Shown here piece after piece: positions 24,047-33,235 of a stretch of 51,304 nucleotides of DNA. The notes under the pieces are model-generated. The model made no database searches. It had not been told where the DNA came from and was given only the letters and a program-made list of their open reading frames with translations. The stretch comes from Frankiales bacterium (GTDB lineage: Bacteria; Actinomycetota; Actinomycetes; Mycobacteriales; SCTD01), in NCBI GenBank assembly GCA_025465465.1, contig JAODND010000027.1, positions 1-51,304 of the forward strand, read 5' to 3'. A program made the translations under genes and the position numbers. Numbering within the stretch: the first letter of the stretch is position 1; every line of letters begins with the position of its first letter.

Positions 24047-25396
24047 ATGGACGCAGCCGGACTGTTGCAGGTGTTCCGCCGGCGCTACCTGGCGATCGCG
24101 CTCTGCGTCGTCGCGGGCCTGGCCGGTGCGCTGCTGCTCAACCGTGCGACGGCCAAGGTCTACGAGTCGAAGTCGCTCGTCTTCGTCAACATCCCCACCG
24201 GGGGCAATGTCACGCAGCAGGTCGGTGGCGTGACGCTCGCCGCAGATCTGCTGCCCAGCTATGCCCAGCTCGCCTCCTCCACCATCGTCGTCGAGAAGGT
24301 GAAGCAACAACTCGGCCTGCAGGAGTCGGTCGACGCACTCAGGGGGCGCGTCTCGGCGAAGGCGCTCGCACAGAAGCTCATCCTCGAGATCGACGTGGAC
24401 GACCCGGACCCGGTCCGCGCCCGCTCCATCGCCACGGCGACAACGCTGGCGCTCGAGAGCACCGTCGCTGACCTGCAGAAGTCCGTGAACCCGGCCTTTG
24501 TCGTCAACCTCCAGGTCATCGACCCGGCGAGCAGGGGTCGGCAGATCGCCCCCCGCACCACCTACAACACGGTTCTGGGTGTCGCCCTCGGGCTGGCGGC
24601 CGGGGTGGTCGTGGCACTGGTGCTCGAGGCGCTCGACCGTTCGGTGAAGACGGGGGCCCAGACCGAGGCATCCACGCACGCCCCCGTCCTCGGTGTCGTG
24701 CCTCGTCGGCTCCGCGGCGGCGCGCAGCTCGCCGCGCTGGGCAATGACGCCACCGCGGAGACCTACCGCACCTTGCGCACCGGGGTCACCTTCGCCGACC
24801 CCGACAACCCGCCGCGGGTCATCATGGTCACGTCGGCGACGGAGGGCGAGGGCAAGACGACGACGGCCGTCAACCTCGCCATCGCGCTGGCGCAGAGCGG
24901 TGAGCGCACGGTCATCGTTGACGCCGACCTGAGGCGTGCCAGCGTGGCCACGATGCTCGGCCTCGAGGGCGCCGTGGGCGTCACCAGTGTCATCACCAAG
25001 ACCGCGCGGCTCGAGGACGCGCTGCAGGTGTGGCAAGACGGGCTCATCGTGCTGCCGGCCGGCACACTGCCGCCCAACCCGAGCGAGATCGTGGGGTCGC
25101 AGGCGATGGGCCGGCTCATCCAGGACCTGCACGACTACGCCGATGTCATCGTCATCGACTCCCCACCCGTCATCCCCGTCACCGACGCGGTCGTGCTCTC
25201 CACGCAGGTCGAGGGCGTCATCCTGGTCGTCCGGGCCGGCCGCACCCAGCGTGCGCAGGCGTCCGAGGCGCGCCGCCGCCTCGACGGCGTCCAGGCACCG
25301 GTGATCGGATCCGTCCTCAACGGGGCGAAGCGCTCCTCGGCAGCCGGCTACTACGCTGCCTATCACCCAGGCACAGGCGCCCGCACGGGCGTGTGA
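24047..25396 (+). CDS. Wzz-domain tyrosine autokinase (BY-kinase) controlling polysaccharide export
   Basis: A 449-residue fusion of a co-polymerase and a bacterial tyrosine kinase. TM1 is about 15-32, an extracytoplasmic Wzz domain spans about 35-170, and TM2 is about 174-194. The cytoplasmic kinase carries Walker A SATEGEGKTT (263-272), Walker A' VIVDADLRR (289-297) and Walker B VIVIDSPP (367-374). The C-terminus has only a small tyrosine cluster (GYYAAYH, residues 435-440), fewer than in Wzc. It would cycle by autophosphorylation to set chain length and export. ATG 24047 is chosen because it follows a -10 box at leaderless distance and starts directly with the Wzz N-terminus. Confidence 0.9.
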   Translation: MDAAGLLQVFRRRYLAIALCVVAGLAGALLLNRATAKVYESKSLVFVNIPTGGNVTQQVGGVTLAADLLPSYAQLASSTIVVEKVKQQLGLQESVDALRGRVSAKALAQKLILEIDVDDPDPVRARSIATATTLALESTVADLQKSVNPAFVVNLQVIDPASRGRQIAPRTTYNTVLGVALGLAAGVVVALVLEALDRSVKTGAQTEASTHAPVLGVVPRRLRGGAQLAALGNDATAETYRTLRTGVTFADPDNPPRVIMVTSATEGEGKTTTAVNLAIALAQSGERTVIVDADLRRASVATMLGLEGAVGVTSVITKTARLEDALQVWQDGLIVLPAGTLPPNPSEIVGSQAMGRLIQDLHDYADVIVIDSPPVIPVTDAVVLSTQVEGVILVVRAGRTQRAQASEARRRLDGVQAPVIGSVLNGAKRSSAAGYYAAYHPGTGARTGV

Positions 25397-25436
25397 GGCG
25401 CACGCGTTCGATGCACGTCTGCGGGGGGACTGGACG

Positions 25437-26612
25437 ATGACGAATGCGACGACTGCGACGGACGCGCCGCGGATCGACTCGCTGACCGGACTGCGCTTCC
25501 TGGCCGCTGGTGGCGTGCTGATGCACCACACGCTGGTCCCGACGATCCTGCCGCGCGGGGTCGCGAGCATCCCGGGGACCCGGCACCTGGCCGTCGTCGG
25601 CTATGTCGGCGTGACGACGTTCTTCGTGCTCTCCGGCTTCGTCCTGGCCTGGTCGTGGGACGACCGAAGGACGAAGGCAGGCTTCTACGGCCGCCGGTTC
25701 GCACGGGTGTGGCCGCTCCACGCGCTGACCTGGGTCGTCGTCGTGCTGTTCGTCCTCCCCGCCACCGGTGGTGGCATCGGGGGCCAGGACGCGACGCTGG
25801 CGCAGAACGTCGCCGGCCTGGCGCTCGTGCACGGCTGGATCCCTCGGCCGACCTGGTACTTCGCCGGCAACGGCCCCTCTTGGTCGCTCGCGTGCGAGGC
25901 GTTCTTCTACGCCCTGCTGCCGTTCCTCGTCCCGCTGCTGCGACGGTCGGGCCGGCAGGCGGCGATGCTCACGGTCGGGGCCTGCGTCGTGCTGCTCGCC
26001 GTGGTCCCGCTCGTGCTGCGCGAGGCGACGCAGGGCACCTACACACTGCTGTCGCTCGCCGTGTTCCCCGCCTACCGCGTGGGTGAGTTCCTCATCGGGG
26101 TCGTACTGGGCTGGGCCATCCGGTCGGGCTGGCGGCCCTCGTGGGCGCTCTGGCACGCCGTCGTCGCCACCGGCATCGCCTACCTGGCCGCGGCGGTGCT
26201 GACCGGTGGCCTCTACTTCACCGCGGTCCGCCGCGACCGGGCACTCGGCAACATCTACTCGGACCTCATCATCCTCGTCCCTGTCGCGGCACTGATCGCG
26301 GCGCTGGCCGCCCGCGACCTGTCCGGCCGTCCCACGTGGCTGGCCAGGCCGCTGCCGGTGCTCCTCGGCGGCGCCTCGTTCGCCTTCTACCTGGTGCACG
26401 TGTCCGTGATCCAGTTCGTCGGGGAGCTGCCGGACCACATCCGGTTCACAGCGAGGGGGGTGCCCGCGCTGGTCGGTGTGATCCTCGTCGCGCTCGCCGT
26501 GGCTCTCGCGCTGCACCGCCTCGTGGAACGCCCCGTGGAGAAGGCGTTGCGCCGCTGGATCGAGAGCCGTGAGGCCGCGAGGTCTGAGGCTCTCGCACGT
26601 GGTCTCACATGA
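25437..26612 (+). CDS. Acyltransferase 3 family membrane protein (OafA/ExoZ-like)
   Basis: A 391-residue integral membrane O-acyltransferase, about 10 helices, that typically acetylates or succinylates surface sugars. The N-terminus PRIDSLTGLRFLAAGGVLMHH carries the family D-x-L-x-G-x-R start and the helix-1 histidine. VTTFFVLSGFVLAWS and FYGRRFARVWPLHALTW (the R-R-x-x-R-x-x-P-x-H motif) follow. GPSWSLACEAFFYALLPFLV is the W-S-L-x-x-E block. The late helix has FAFYLVHVSVIQF and LHRLVERPVEKALR. ATG 25437 follows a GGGGGGA ribosome site. Its product probably decorates the local glycan; donor and position unknown. Confidence 0.9.
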   Translation: MTNATTATDAPRIDSLTGLRFLAAGGVLMHHTLVPTILPRGVASIPGTRHLAVVGYVGVTTFFVLSGFVLAWSWDDRRTKAGFYGRRFARVWPLHALTWVVVVLFVLPATGGGIGGQDATLAQNVAGLALVHGWIPRPTWYFAGNGPSWSLACEAFFYALLPFLVPLLRRSGRQAAMLTVGACVVLLAVVPLVLREATQGTYTLLSLAVFPAYRVGEFLIGVVLGWAIRSGWRPSWALWHAVVATGIAYLAAAVLTGGLYFTAVRRDRALGNIYSDLIILVPVAALIAALAARDLSGRPTWLARPLPVLLGGASFAFYLVHVSVIQFVGELPDHIRFTARGVPALVGVILVALAVALALHRLVERPVEKALRRWIESREAARSEALARGLT

Positions 26613-26649
26613 GAGCCGTGAGCAGACCCAGCCGCAAGGAGCAGCCGAC

Positions 26650-27588
26650 GTGACACCAGCAGTGTCGGTCGTCTGCGCGACCTATCGACGGCCGCAAGCG
26701 CTCGCCCGGCTGCTGGCCGCCTTGGCGAAGCAGGACCTCGACGAGCCGTTCGAGGTCATCGTGAGCGACGACGGCTCCGGCGACCTCACCGAGACCCGTG
26801 CGATCGTCGCGGGCAGCCCGCTGGACATCCGCCTGCTCGAGCACCCGACGAACCGCGGCCCCGCCGCGGCGCGCAACGACGGCTGGCAGGCCGCGAGGGC
26901 CGACGTCGTCGCGTTCACCGACGACGACTGCCAACCCACGCCGGGGTGGCTGCGGGCCGGCCTCATGCAGGTCCGCAAGGGCGGGGTCCTCGTCGTCGGA
27001 CGGGTCGAGCCCGACCCGGCCCAGCGCGCGAACGAAGGGCCATGGTCGCGGAGCCTCACCATCAGGGACGCCCGCTTCATGCAGACCGCCAACACCTTCT
27101 ATGCCCGAGCCGACGTGGCCGCGGTCGGTGGCTTCGACGAGGTGTTCCGCAACGGCGGGGAGGACACCGACCTGGGCATGCGCGTGATCGAGCAGCTGGG
27201 CCGGGCGCGGGTCTTCGAGCCCGACGCATTCGTCCTGCACGACGTCCACCCCGGGACCGCCCGGACCCTGGTGCGCGCCAGTGCGACGCGCTGGACGGAC
27301 CTCCCGCTCGTGCTCCGTCGGCATCCAGAGATGCGGGCCGCCACCCACCACAGGGTGTTCTGGAAGCGCACCCACCCGGCGACCCTGCTCGCGCTGGCCG
27401 GCCTGGCCGCCCTTCCCGCCTCACCGCTCACGGCGCTGCTCGTCGCCCCATGGCTGGTCGACCGCGGCTGGCGGCACCCTGTCCAGGGGTCCCGGCTGCG
27501 CACCCTGCCGGGGACCTTCCTCGTCGACACCGCCGAGGTCGTCGGCTGCGTACGAGGCAGCATCCGGCACCGGAGCCTGCTGCTGTGA
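26650..27588 (+). CDS. Family 2 glycosyltransferase
   Basis: A 312-residue GT-A enzyme. [20 protein letters not shown] opens the fold, then [10 protein letters not shown] and [31 protein letters not shown] is the metal site. [17 protein letters not shown] and [16 protein letters not shown] form the acceptor block. A C-terminal hydrophobic stretch ([26 protein letters not shown]) suggests membrane association. The start is GTG 26650, because AAGGAG at 26636-26641 lies at a good distance. The frame is also open from 26569 inside the acyltransferase gene. The stop overlaps the Wzm start by 4 bases, coupling it to the exporter. Confidence 0.85.
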   Translation: MTPAVSVVCATYRRPQALARLLAALAKQDLDEPFEVIVSDDGSGDLTETRAIVAGSPLDIRLLEHPTNRGPAAARNDGWQAARADVVAFTDDDCQPTPGWLRAGLMQVRKGGVLVVGRVEPDPAQRANEGPWSRSLTIRDARFMQTANTFYARADVAAVGGFDEVFRNGGEDTDLGMRVIEQLGRARVFEPDAFVLHDVHPGTARTLVRASATRWTDLPLVLRRHPEMRAATHHRVFWKRTHPATLLALAGLAALPASPLTALLVAPWLVDRGWRHPVQGSRLRTLPGTFLVDTAEVVGCVRGSIRHRSLLL

Positions 27589-28403
27589 GCACTGCTCCGA
27601 CCCCTGCTGCAAACGAACAGCTCCCTCTTGCGACCGCGCGGGAGGGCAGCCTGCTGCACTGGGCAGGCATCACGTGGCTGCTCGCCAAGCGCACGTTCCG
27701 GCTGCGCTACCTCGGCAGCCGGCTCGGCCTCGGCTGGGCCTTCGTCCAGCCGCTGGTGCAGGCGACGGTGCTGACCTTCCTGTTCACCGAGGTCTTCAAG
27801 GTGCACCGGGTCCCGCACTACCCGCTCTACGTCCTGTCGGGGGTCATGACCTGGCAGGCCTTCGCCGGCGGCGTGAACGGCGCGACCACCTCCGCGGTCG
27901 ACAACGCCTCGCTCCTGCGCAAGATCCCGATGCCGGCGTTGGTCTTCCCGCTGTCGCAGGTGGTGTCCGTCCTGCTGGTCTACCTGCTGCAGTGCATCGT
28001 GCTGGTCATCGGGGCGATCGCCTTTGGCACGGCAGGGCTGCAGCTGCTGCTCCTCCCCCTGGTCCCTCTTCTCGTCGGCCTGATCGCCACCGGGATCGGC
28101 TGCTTCACCTGCGCCTTCCACCCGGCCATCCGCGACGTCAGGTTCGTCGTCGACTCGGCGTTGCTCATGCTGTTCTACGCGACGCCGATCCTCTACGACC
28201 CCTCGCGGATCCCGGCGTCGCTGCGAGGGTTCCTCGCGATCAACCCGATGTACGGCGTGGTCTCGCTCGCCCGTACCGCGCTGTTGCAGCAGCCCTACGA
28301 AGGGACCGCGCTGGCGATCTCGTTCGGCGCGGCAGCCGTGCTCGTGGTGGTGGGGCTGCTCGTCTTCCGCCGACGCAGCGCCTTCTTCGCGGACCTCGCA
28401 TGA
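27585..28403 (+). CDS. wzm: ABC-2 type polysaccharide export permease (Wzm-like)
   Basis: A 272-residue six-helix membrane subunit of an O-antigen/teichoic-acid-type exporter. After a soluble N-terminus comes [20 protein letters not shown], the amphipathic segment usual in Wzm/TagG. Helices include [58 protein letters not shown] and [19 protein letters not shown]. The last helix is [30 protein letters not shown] is the family signature region. GTG 27585 overlaps the GT2 stop and the stop overlaps the ATPase start (ATGA), so the two subunits are co-translated. It pairs with the Wzt protein. Confidence 0.9.
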   Translation: MSTAPTPAANEQLPLATAREGSLLHWAGITWLLAKRTFRLRYLGSRLGLGWAFVQPLVQATVLTFLFTEVFKVHRVPHYPLYVLSGVMTWQAFAGGVNGATTSAVDNASLLRKIPMPALVFPLSQVVSVLLVYLLQCIVLVIGAIAFGTAGLQLLLLPLVPLLVGLIATGIGCFTCAFHPAIRDVRFVVDSALLMLFYATPILYDPSRIPASLRGFLAINPMYGVVSLARTALLQQPYEGTALAISFGAAAVLVVVGLLVFRRRSAFFADLA

Positions 28404-29551
28404 CGACCCGACTGCTGATGTCCGGCGCGGGCAAGCGCTATCCGCACCCGTCGCTGCGCAAGAAGTCGGCGGACAGCTGGTCGCTGCGCGGCGTCGACCT
28501 CACCGTCGAGGCGGGCGAGATCGTGGCGGTCGTCGGTCGCAACGGAGCCGGCAAGTCGACGCTGCTGAAGCTGGCGGCCGGGGTGACGCACCCCAGCGCC
28601 GGCGAGGTCCGTCGGGCCCGTCGGGTCGCCCCGCTCATCGAGGTCGGCGCCGGCTTCCACCCCGACCTCACCGGTCGCGAGAACGTCGCCCTCAACGGGC
28701 GGCTGCTCGGGATGTCCGACGCCGAGGTGGCTGCCAAGCTCGAGAGCATCGTCGACTTCGCGGAGCTCCGGCACGTCATCGACTCCCCGGTGAAGACCTA
28801 CTCGTCGGGGATGTTCATGCGGCTCGGCTTCTCGGTGGCCATCGCGACCGAGCCGGAGCTGCTCCTCGTCGACGAGGTGCTGGCCGTGGGTGACCTGCCG
28901 TTCCAGGTGAAGTGCCTCGACCGGATCCGCGAGATCCGGGAGTCCGGCGCCGGCATCCTGTTCGTCAGCCACAACCTGGCCGCGGTGCAGTCGCTGTCGG
29001 ATCGCGCACTGCTGCTGGAGCAGGGCGAGCCGCGGCTCAGCGGAGGTGTCCGGGAAGTCATCGGCGCCTACCACGAGCTGCTCGCCCTCGGCGGTCGCGG
29101 CGGCGAGCTGGGCTCGGAGGCCGGCTCGGATGCCGCAGTGCAGCTCGTCTCGTCCCACGCCGTCGACATGGACGGCCGGCCGCGTGAGCTCTGGGACCCG
29201 GGCGACCGGGTCGTCGTGGAGATGGTCGTCGAGGCCCGTGAAGACGTCGGACCGTCGATGGTGGGTGCCACCCTGCACAAGGAGGGTGGCGGCATGATCG
29301 GCAGCTGGCTCGGGCTCAACGCGCCACGCCTCGCACCGATGTCGGCGGGCGAGCGCCGCACCTTCTCCCTCGAGGTGCTGCTCAACGTCGCAGCCGGCAG
29401 CTACGTCATCGACGTCGGCATGGGCAACGAGGACCTGTCGGTCACCCACTTCGAGCAGCCGGCGGTGCACCTCGCGGTGAGCACCCGGCTCGGCAGCACC
29501 GGTCTCGTCGACTTCGCCCCTGTCCTCACGGAGGGCGACCGTGCCGGCTGA
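28400..29551 (+). CDS. wzt: ABC exporter ATPase with C-terminal carbohydrate-binding-like extension (Wzt-like)
   Basis: A 383-residue ATPase driving export of a lipid-linked polysaccharide through Wzm. Residues 1-235 form the nucleotide-binding domain: Walker [10 protein letters not shown] (46-54), a degenerate signature YSSGM (134-138, normal for Wzt/TagH), Walker [13 protein letters not shown] (154-165) and H-loop SHN (190-192). Residues about 245-383 are an extra beta-rich domain, starting [14 protein letters not shown]. This matches in position and size the Wzt C-terminal domain that binds the modified glycan end and selects cargo. The next gene overlaps by 11 bases. The extension implies the cargo carries a recognisable terminal cap (inference). 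Confidence 0.9.
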   Translation: MTTRLLMSGAGKRYPHPSLRKKSADSWSLRGVDLTVEAGEIVAVVGRNGAGKSTLLKLAAGVTHPSAGEVRRARRVAPLIEVGAGFHPDLTGRENVALNGRLLGMSDAEVAAKLESIVDFAELRHVIDSPVKTYSSGMFMRLGFSVAIATEPELLLVDEVLAVGDLPFQVKCLDRIREIRESGAGILFVSHNLAAVQSLSDRALLLEQGEPRLSGGVREVIGAYHELLALGGRGGELGSEAGSDAAVQLVSSHAVDMDGRPRELWDPGDRVVVEMVVEAREDVGPSMVGATLHKEGGGMIGSWLGLNAPRLAPMSAGERRTFSLEVLLNVAAGSYVIDVGMGNEDLSVTHFEQPAVHLAVSTRLGSTGLVDFAPVLTEGDRAG

Positions 29552-30506
29552 GGAGCTCGTGGCCGTCGTCGCACTCACCGACGACCCCCCGGACGAGGGC
29601 GCTGTGGCCACAGCGCGCCACGACCTGCAGCGCCTTCCAGGGGTCGGGGCGGTCGTGCTGCTGCAGGCCTCGTCGCCGGTCGCTGTCATCACCTGGGCGC
29701 ACCTGCAGGCCAAGGCCTCGGCGCCGGGGCTCGCGCCGCTGCTCGTCGTGCTGGCGAGCCGCTTCTACGCCGTCGTCGACGGTGACCTCCAGCCCTGGGC
29801 TCCGGCGTCGCCGGCTCCCCGGCCGCTCGCGCCGCTGCGCGCGGTGGCTCGCCGCGGCCGCAACGCCGTCACCGTGCCGCCGCGCCGCCGCGTCGCGAGC
29901 GCACGCCGCCGGCTGTGGCGACGCCGCTTCCTCGCCCGGCTGCGCTGGGAGGCCTGGCTGGCCGGCACCGATCTCGAGGTGCGGGTGTCCAAGGACCTCT
30001 ACGTCGAGCCGGGCACCCGCTTCCACCTGGCGCAGGGCAAGGCGCTGCTGGAGATCGGGCCGCGCTGCCGGCTGCTCAGCGGCACCCTGCTGCGGCTGCG
30101 TGGGGAACTGCTCATCGGGCCCGGCTGCGAGATCCGCCAGGACGTGTCCCTCAACGTGAAGGGCCGGCTGCGGTTCACCGGGCGCAACGTCCTCGGCAAG
30201 GGTGCCATGGTGCACGCTGACGCCGAGATGCTCTGGGAATGGGGCGCCTGCGTCGCCGACTACGTGACCGTCCTCGACACCCATCACGACCTCGACGGCA
30301 CGCTGGTGCAGATGCTCGACCAGGGCGTCACCGCGATGCCGATCGTCCTGGGTGCCGCGAGCTTCGTCGGGTCCAAGGGCACCGTCATGCCCGGGGTGCG
30401 GGTCGGCCGGTCGAGCGTCGTCGCGGCCGGGTCCGTCGCGACCCGCGACGTGCCCGACGGCGCCATCGTGGGTGGCATCCCCGCCAAGGTCATCCGCCAG
30501 CGATGA
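29541..30506 (+). CDS. Left-handed beta-helix (hexapeptide) acyltransferase
   Basis: A 321-residue protein. The first about 130 residues are not a known domain and include a basic stretch ([18 protein letters not shown]) that may bind the membrane or a partner. From about 145 on, imperfect hexapeptide repeats form a beta-helix, e.g. [33 protein letters not shown] and [19 protein letters not shown]. It ends [13 protein letters not shown], typical of O-acetyltransferases such as WcaF/LacA. DTHHDL holds the likely catalytic histidine. Between the ABC exporter and a GT4, it may add the terminal cap or an O-acetyl group. The GTG start 29541 overlaps Wzt by 11 bases. Confidence 0.82.
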   Translation: MPAEELVAVVALTDDPPDEGAVATARHDLQRLPGVGAVVLLQASSPVAVITWAHLQAKASAPGLAPLLVVLASRFYAVVDGDLQPWAPASPAPRPLAPLRAVARRGRNAVTVPPRRRVASARRRLWRRRFLARLRWEAWLAGTDLEVRVSKDLYVEPGTRFHLAQGKALLEIGPRCRLLSGTLLRLRGELLIGPGCEIRQDVSLNVKGRLRFTGRNVLGKGAMVHADAEMLWEWGACVADYVTVLDTHHDLDGTLVQMLDQGVTAMPIVLGAASFVGSKGTVMPGVRVGRSSVVAAGSVATRDVPDGAIVGGIPAKVIRQR

Positions 30507-31594
30507 CACCCCCCGCGACGGACCGGTTGTCGGTCGTCCTGAGCCACGTCGTCGCCTGGCCCGAGGTCACCCGCGGCGCGGAGCGCTATGTCCACGAGCT
30601 GGGCGCTGCCCTGGCAGGGCGCGGTCACGACGTGCGCATCCTCACGACGTCGCCGCGCGCCCGGCGCGACGAGGTCCTCGGGGTCCCGGTGCGGGGCTTT
30701 GCCCGCGGCCCGCTGGTCGGCCGGATGCGCGCCCGCACCCAGGCCCGCTTCGGCCTGCGCTGCCTCGCTGACGTCCTCCCCAAGCGCGTCGACGTGTGGC
30801 ACGCCGGTTCCTTGTACGACGCCGCGGCCGCGGCCATCGCGGGCACCGTGCGGCCCGGCCTCCGCTCGGTGCTCACGCTGCACGGCCCGGTGGAGCACCG
30901 GATCCGCGACCTCGCGCCGCACAAGCAGGCACTGTGGGTGGCCGGCCACGTCGACGAGGTTGTGTGCGTGTCCGAGCCCGCCGCGGCCCAGGCGCGCGAG
31001 GCGGCCGGTCTCGAGGGCACCGTCGTGCCCCCGGGGGTCGATGCGTCGGTGTTCACCCCGGGCGGCCACCGGTCGCCCAGGCCCGTCCTGCTCTATGTGG
31101 GGGCCCTCACGTCACCCCGGAAGAACGTGGCCCTGCTGCTCGAGGCAGCGGCGCTCGTGCCCGATCTGGAGATCCACCTGGCGGGTCAGGGCGACCCGGC
31201 GCGGTGGGTCGACGCGGCCCCGGAGTCCGTACGCGGCCGGGTGCGGCACCTGGGTGTGCTGCAGGGCGACGAGCTCGTCGACGCCTACCGCTCGGCCTGG
31301 GCGACGGCCCTCGTCAGCGAGCGGGAGGTGTTCGGGATGACGGTCGTCGAGAGCTTGGCCTGCGGCACACCGGCCGTGGTGCTGGACGACGGCTGGGGAC
31401 CCAGCGGGATCGTCGCGGACGGCACCGGCGCGCGCGGCGCGGCCACTGCGCAAGGAATTGCTGCCGCGATCCGCGATGCTCTGGAGCTGACCCGGGATCC
31501 TGCGACGGTCGAGCGCTGCCGGGCAGCCGGGGCGTCCTACGACTGGCGCACCCAGGTCGTACCAAGGCTGGAGGAGGTCTACCGCGGTGACTGA
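30503..31594 (+). CDS. GT4-family glycosyltransferase
   Basis: A 363-residue GT-B enzyme. SVVLSHVVAWPEVTRGAERY has the G-G-A-E-R-like loop of the acceptor domain, and VLTLHGPVEHRIRD follows. The donor domain begins VLLYVGALTSPRKNVALLL. It contains HLAGQGDPARWVDA and ALVSEREVFGMTVVESLACG, the E-x7-E donor site. ATG 30503 overlaps the acyltransferase stop (ATGA). The stop region overlaps the next GTG by 8 bases. It closes the sugar-adding genes of the operon; specificity unknown. Confidence 0.88.
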   Translation: MTPPATDRLSVVLSHVVAWPEVTRGAERYVHELGAALAGRGHDVRILTTSPRARRDEVLGVPVRGFARGPLVGRMRARTQARFGLRCLADVLPKRVDVWHAGSLYDAAAAAIAGTVRPGLRSVLTLHGPVEHRIRDLAPHKQALWVAGHVDEVVCVSEPAAAQAREAAGLEGTVVPPGVDASVFTPGGHRSPRPVLLYVGALTSPRKNVALLLEAAALVPDLEIHLAGQGDPARWVDAAPESVRGRVRHLGVLQGDELVDAYRSAWATALVSEREVFGMTVVESLACGTPAVVLDDGWGPSGIVADGTGARGAATAQGIAAAIRDALELTRDPATVERCRAAGASYDWRTQVVPRLEEVYRGD

Positions 31595-32384
31595 CCGTCG
31601 TGCGCCGGGGACTCCCGGGCGACCGCTGCGCATCGTCGTCATCGGCAACTCGTGCGTGTTCCTGACGGTGCCTGCCGCCGACGCGGTGGACGACGACGCC
31701 TATCCGGGCTGGCTCGCCGAGCTCCTCCTGGACCGCGGCATCACCGCGACCGTCGCAGTGCACAGCCAGTGGCATGCCACCGTCAGGGAGACGCTGCCGC
31801 GCTTCGAGTCGTGGGTGCGCGACGAGCTGCCGGACCTCGTGGTCGTCAACCTGGGCATCGTCGACGCGCAGGCACGGGTGCTGCCGACCTGGCTGCTGCG
31901 CAACACCATGACCTGGCTGCCCGGCCAGAGCGCCGTGGCGCAGAGCTATCGCAAGCGGGTCGTCCCGCACCTGCGTCCCCGGGTCCGGGGCTGGCAGCGG
32001 TTCTGGGCCGGACGGGTCGGACGTCGCTGGTCGCGGGTGCGACCTGGCGTCTTCCAGCGCTCGATGTCGCGCCTGCTCCAGCTGTGCGCGCGCCAGTGCA
32101 ACGCCCGCGTGCTCGTCCTCGACATCGACCACACGAACGAGCGGCTGCTGCACTGGATGCCGGGCCTCCAGGAGCGGGTCGATCGCTACAACGCCATCCT
32201 CGAGGGGGTCGTCGCGCGCGAACCAGCGGGCCGGGCCACCCTGCTCCGCACGTCGGAGGTGGTGGCCGCCGACCCCGAGCGGCTGTTGCCGGACGGCATC
32301 CACCGCTCCGCCGAGGGCCACCGGCTGGTGGCGGAGCGGATCGCCGACGAGGTGGTCCGACTGGTACGACGACAGGACCCGTGA
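31587..32384 (+). CDS. SGNH/GDSL-type hydrolase
   Basis: A 265-residue alpha/beta hydrolase of the SGNH type, acting as esterase or acetyl-transferring enzyme on glycan acyl groups. Block I is IVVIGNSCVF (GNS in place of the common GDS). VVVNLGIVDAQA supplies the oxyanion glycine, and DGIHRSAEGHRLVAER contains the catalytic D-x-x-H. No signal peptide is seen, so it seems cytoplasmic. GTG 31587 follows GAGGAGG at 31571-31577 and overlaps the GT4 end. A pairing with the hexapeptide and OafA-like acyltransferases suggests O-acyl editing of the polymer; the actual substrate is unknown. Confidence 0.8.
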   Translation: MTDRRAPGTPGRPLRIVVIGNSCVFLTVPAADAVDDDAYPGWLAELLLDRGITATVAVHSQWHATVRETLPRFESWVRDELPDLVVVNLGIVDAQARVLPTWLLRNTMTWLPGQSAVAQSYRKRVVPHLRPRVRGWQRFWAGRVGRRWSRVRPGVFQRSMSRLLQLCARQCNARVLVLDIDHTNERLLHWMPGLQERVDRYNAILEGVVAREPAGRATLLRTSEVVAADPERLLPDGIHRSAEGHRLVAERIADEVVRLVRRQDP

Positions 32385-32559
32385 TGAGACTTGTGACCCG
32401 AAGGGTCGGTGTGTCCGAATTTGGGCGTCACGAGAGGGCTGCACGGCTTCAGTCGCGTGTGGGAGAATTCCGACGTACGAGATGAGACGTTTCGTGCGTT
32501 CCGGCCAGCCCTCGCCGTCCTTGACCCACCCAGCCTGCGCGGGCACGTCCGGTCTCGGG

Positions 32560-33222
32560 ATGAGGACAGGGGTAGCGGTGGGGTTCCGACGTTGGGCGAC
32601 GGGCGCTGGGCTCGTGGTCGTGCTCACGACCGCGCCGCTCGCGTTCGCGGGCGACTACCCGCCCGCGAGTGACGCCCAGGGCACCGTGTCGCCGAGCCGC
32701 ATCAAGGCCGGTGAGTGCGCGGTGTTCTCCGGTTCCGGCTTCCAGTCGGGCGCTGTGATCACCGTGACCGACAACGGCGCTGCCCGCGGCACGAGCACCG
32801 CTCAGGGTGACGGCACGTTTTCCAAGCGGCTCTGCTTCGGCGCCGACGCCGCGCCGGGTCGGCACGTGCTCAAGGGCACCGGCGACGCCGCCGCCACGGC
32901 GGCCCCTGCCTCAGCTCCCCCCGCGGCCCGGCAGACCTTCTTCCGCACTGCCGCGGCCGAGGCGGCTCAGCAGCGCACGGTCACGGCCGTCCTCTACCTC
33001 GAAGGCGTCAGCCAGAGCGGCCCGAGCGGCACCACCAACAGCGACGTGACGAGCCTGCCCCGCTCCGACAGCGGCGGCTCGACCAGCACCGGCGCGAGCC
33101 TTGCCTTCACCGGGTTCCCAGCGCTCCTGACCGCCCTGGCAGGCGTCGTGCTCGTCGGCGTGGGCAGCCTGCTGCTCATCGGTTCCGAGCGCCGCCACCG
33201 CCGGCGCCAGCGGCTCGCCTGA
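32560..33222 (+). CDS. Secreted, sortase-anchored (LAFTG) surface protein
   Basis: About 220 residues. A signal peptide (n-region with RRW, hydrophobic ATGAGLVVVLTTAPLAFA, cleavage before GDYPP) is followed by an Ig/bacterial-surface-like domain, GTVSPSRIKAGECAVFSGSG to RHVLKGTG, with two cysteines. An Ala/Pro and Ser/Thr-rich stalk leads to the C-terminus, where LAFTG (181-185), a hydrophobic span and RRHRRRQR form a complete cell-wall sorting signal. LAxTG is the motif of class E sortases, so it is probably covalently attached to peptidoglycan. The frame opens at ATG 32482; ATG 32560 or GTG 32578 fit the signal peptide better. No sortase is in the window. Confidence 0.75.
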   Translation: MRTGVAVGFRRWATGAGLVVVLTTAPLAFAGDYPPASDAQGTVSPSRIKAGECAVFSGSGFQSGAVITVTDNGAARGTSTAQGDGTFSKRLCFGADAAPGRHVLKGTGDAAATAAPASAPPAARQTFFRTAAAEAAQQRTVTAVLYLEGVSQSGPSGTTNSDVTSLPRSDSGGSTSTGASLAFTGFPALLTALAGVVLVGVGSLLLIGSERRHRRRQRLA

Positions 33223-33235
33223 CCAGGGTCCGCTC

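Noticed and set aside
22523..25570. Very long open frame on the minus strand opposite the secreted protein and BY-kinase genes
   Set aside because: High GC leaves antisense frames open. Its translation is Arg/Gly/Asp/Val-rich without any domain, while the plus strand has clear signal peptide and Walker motifs.
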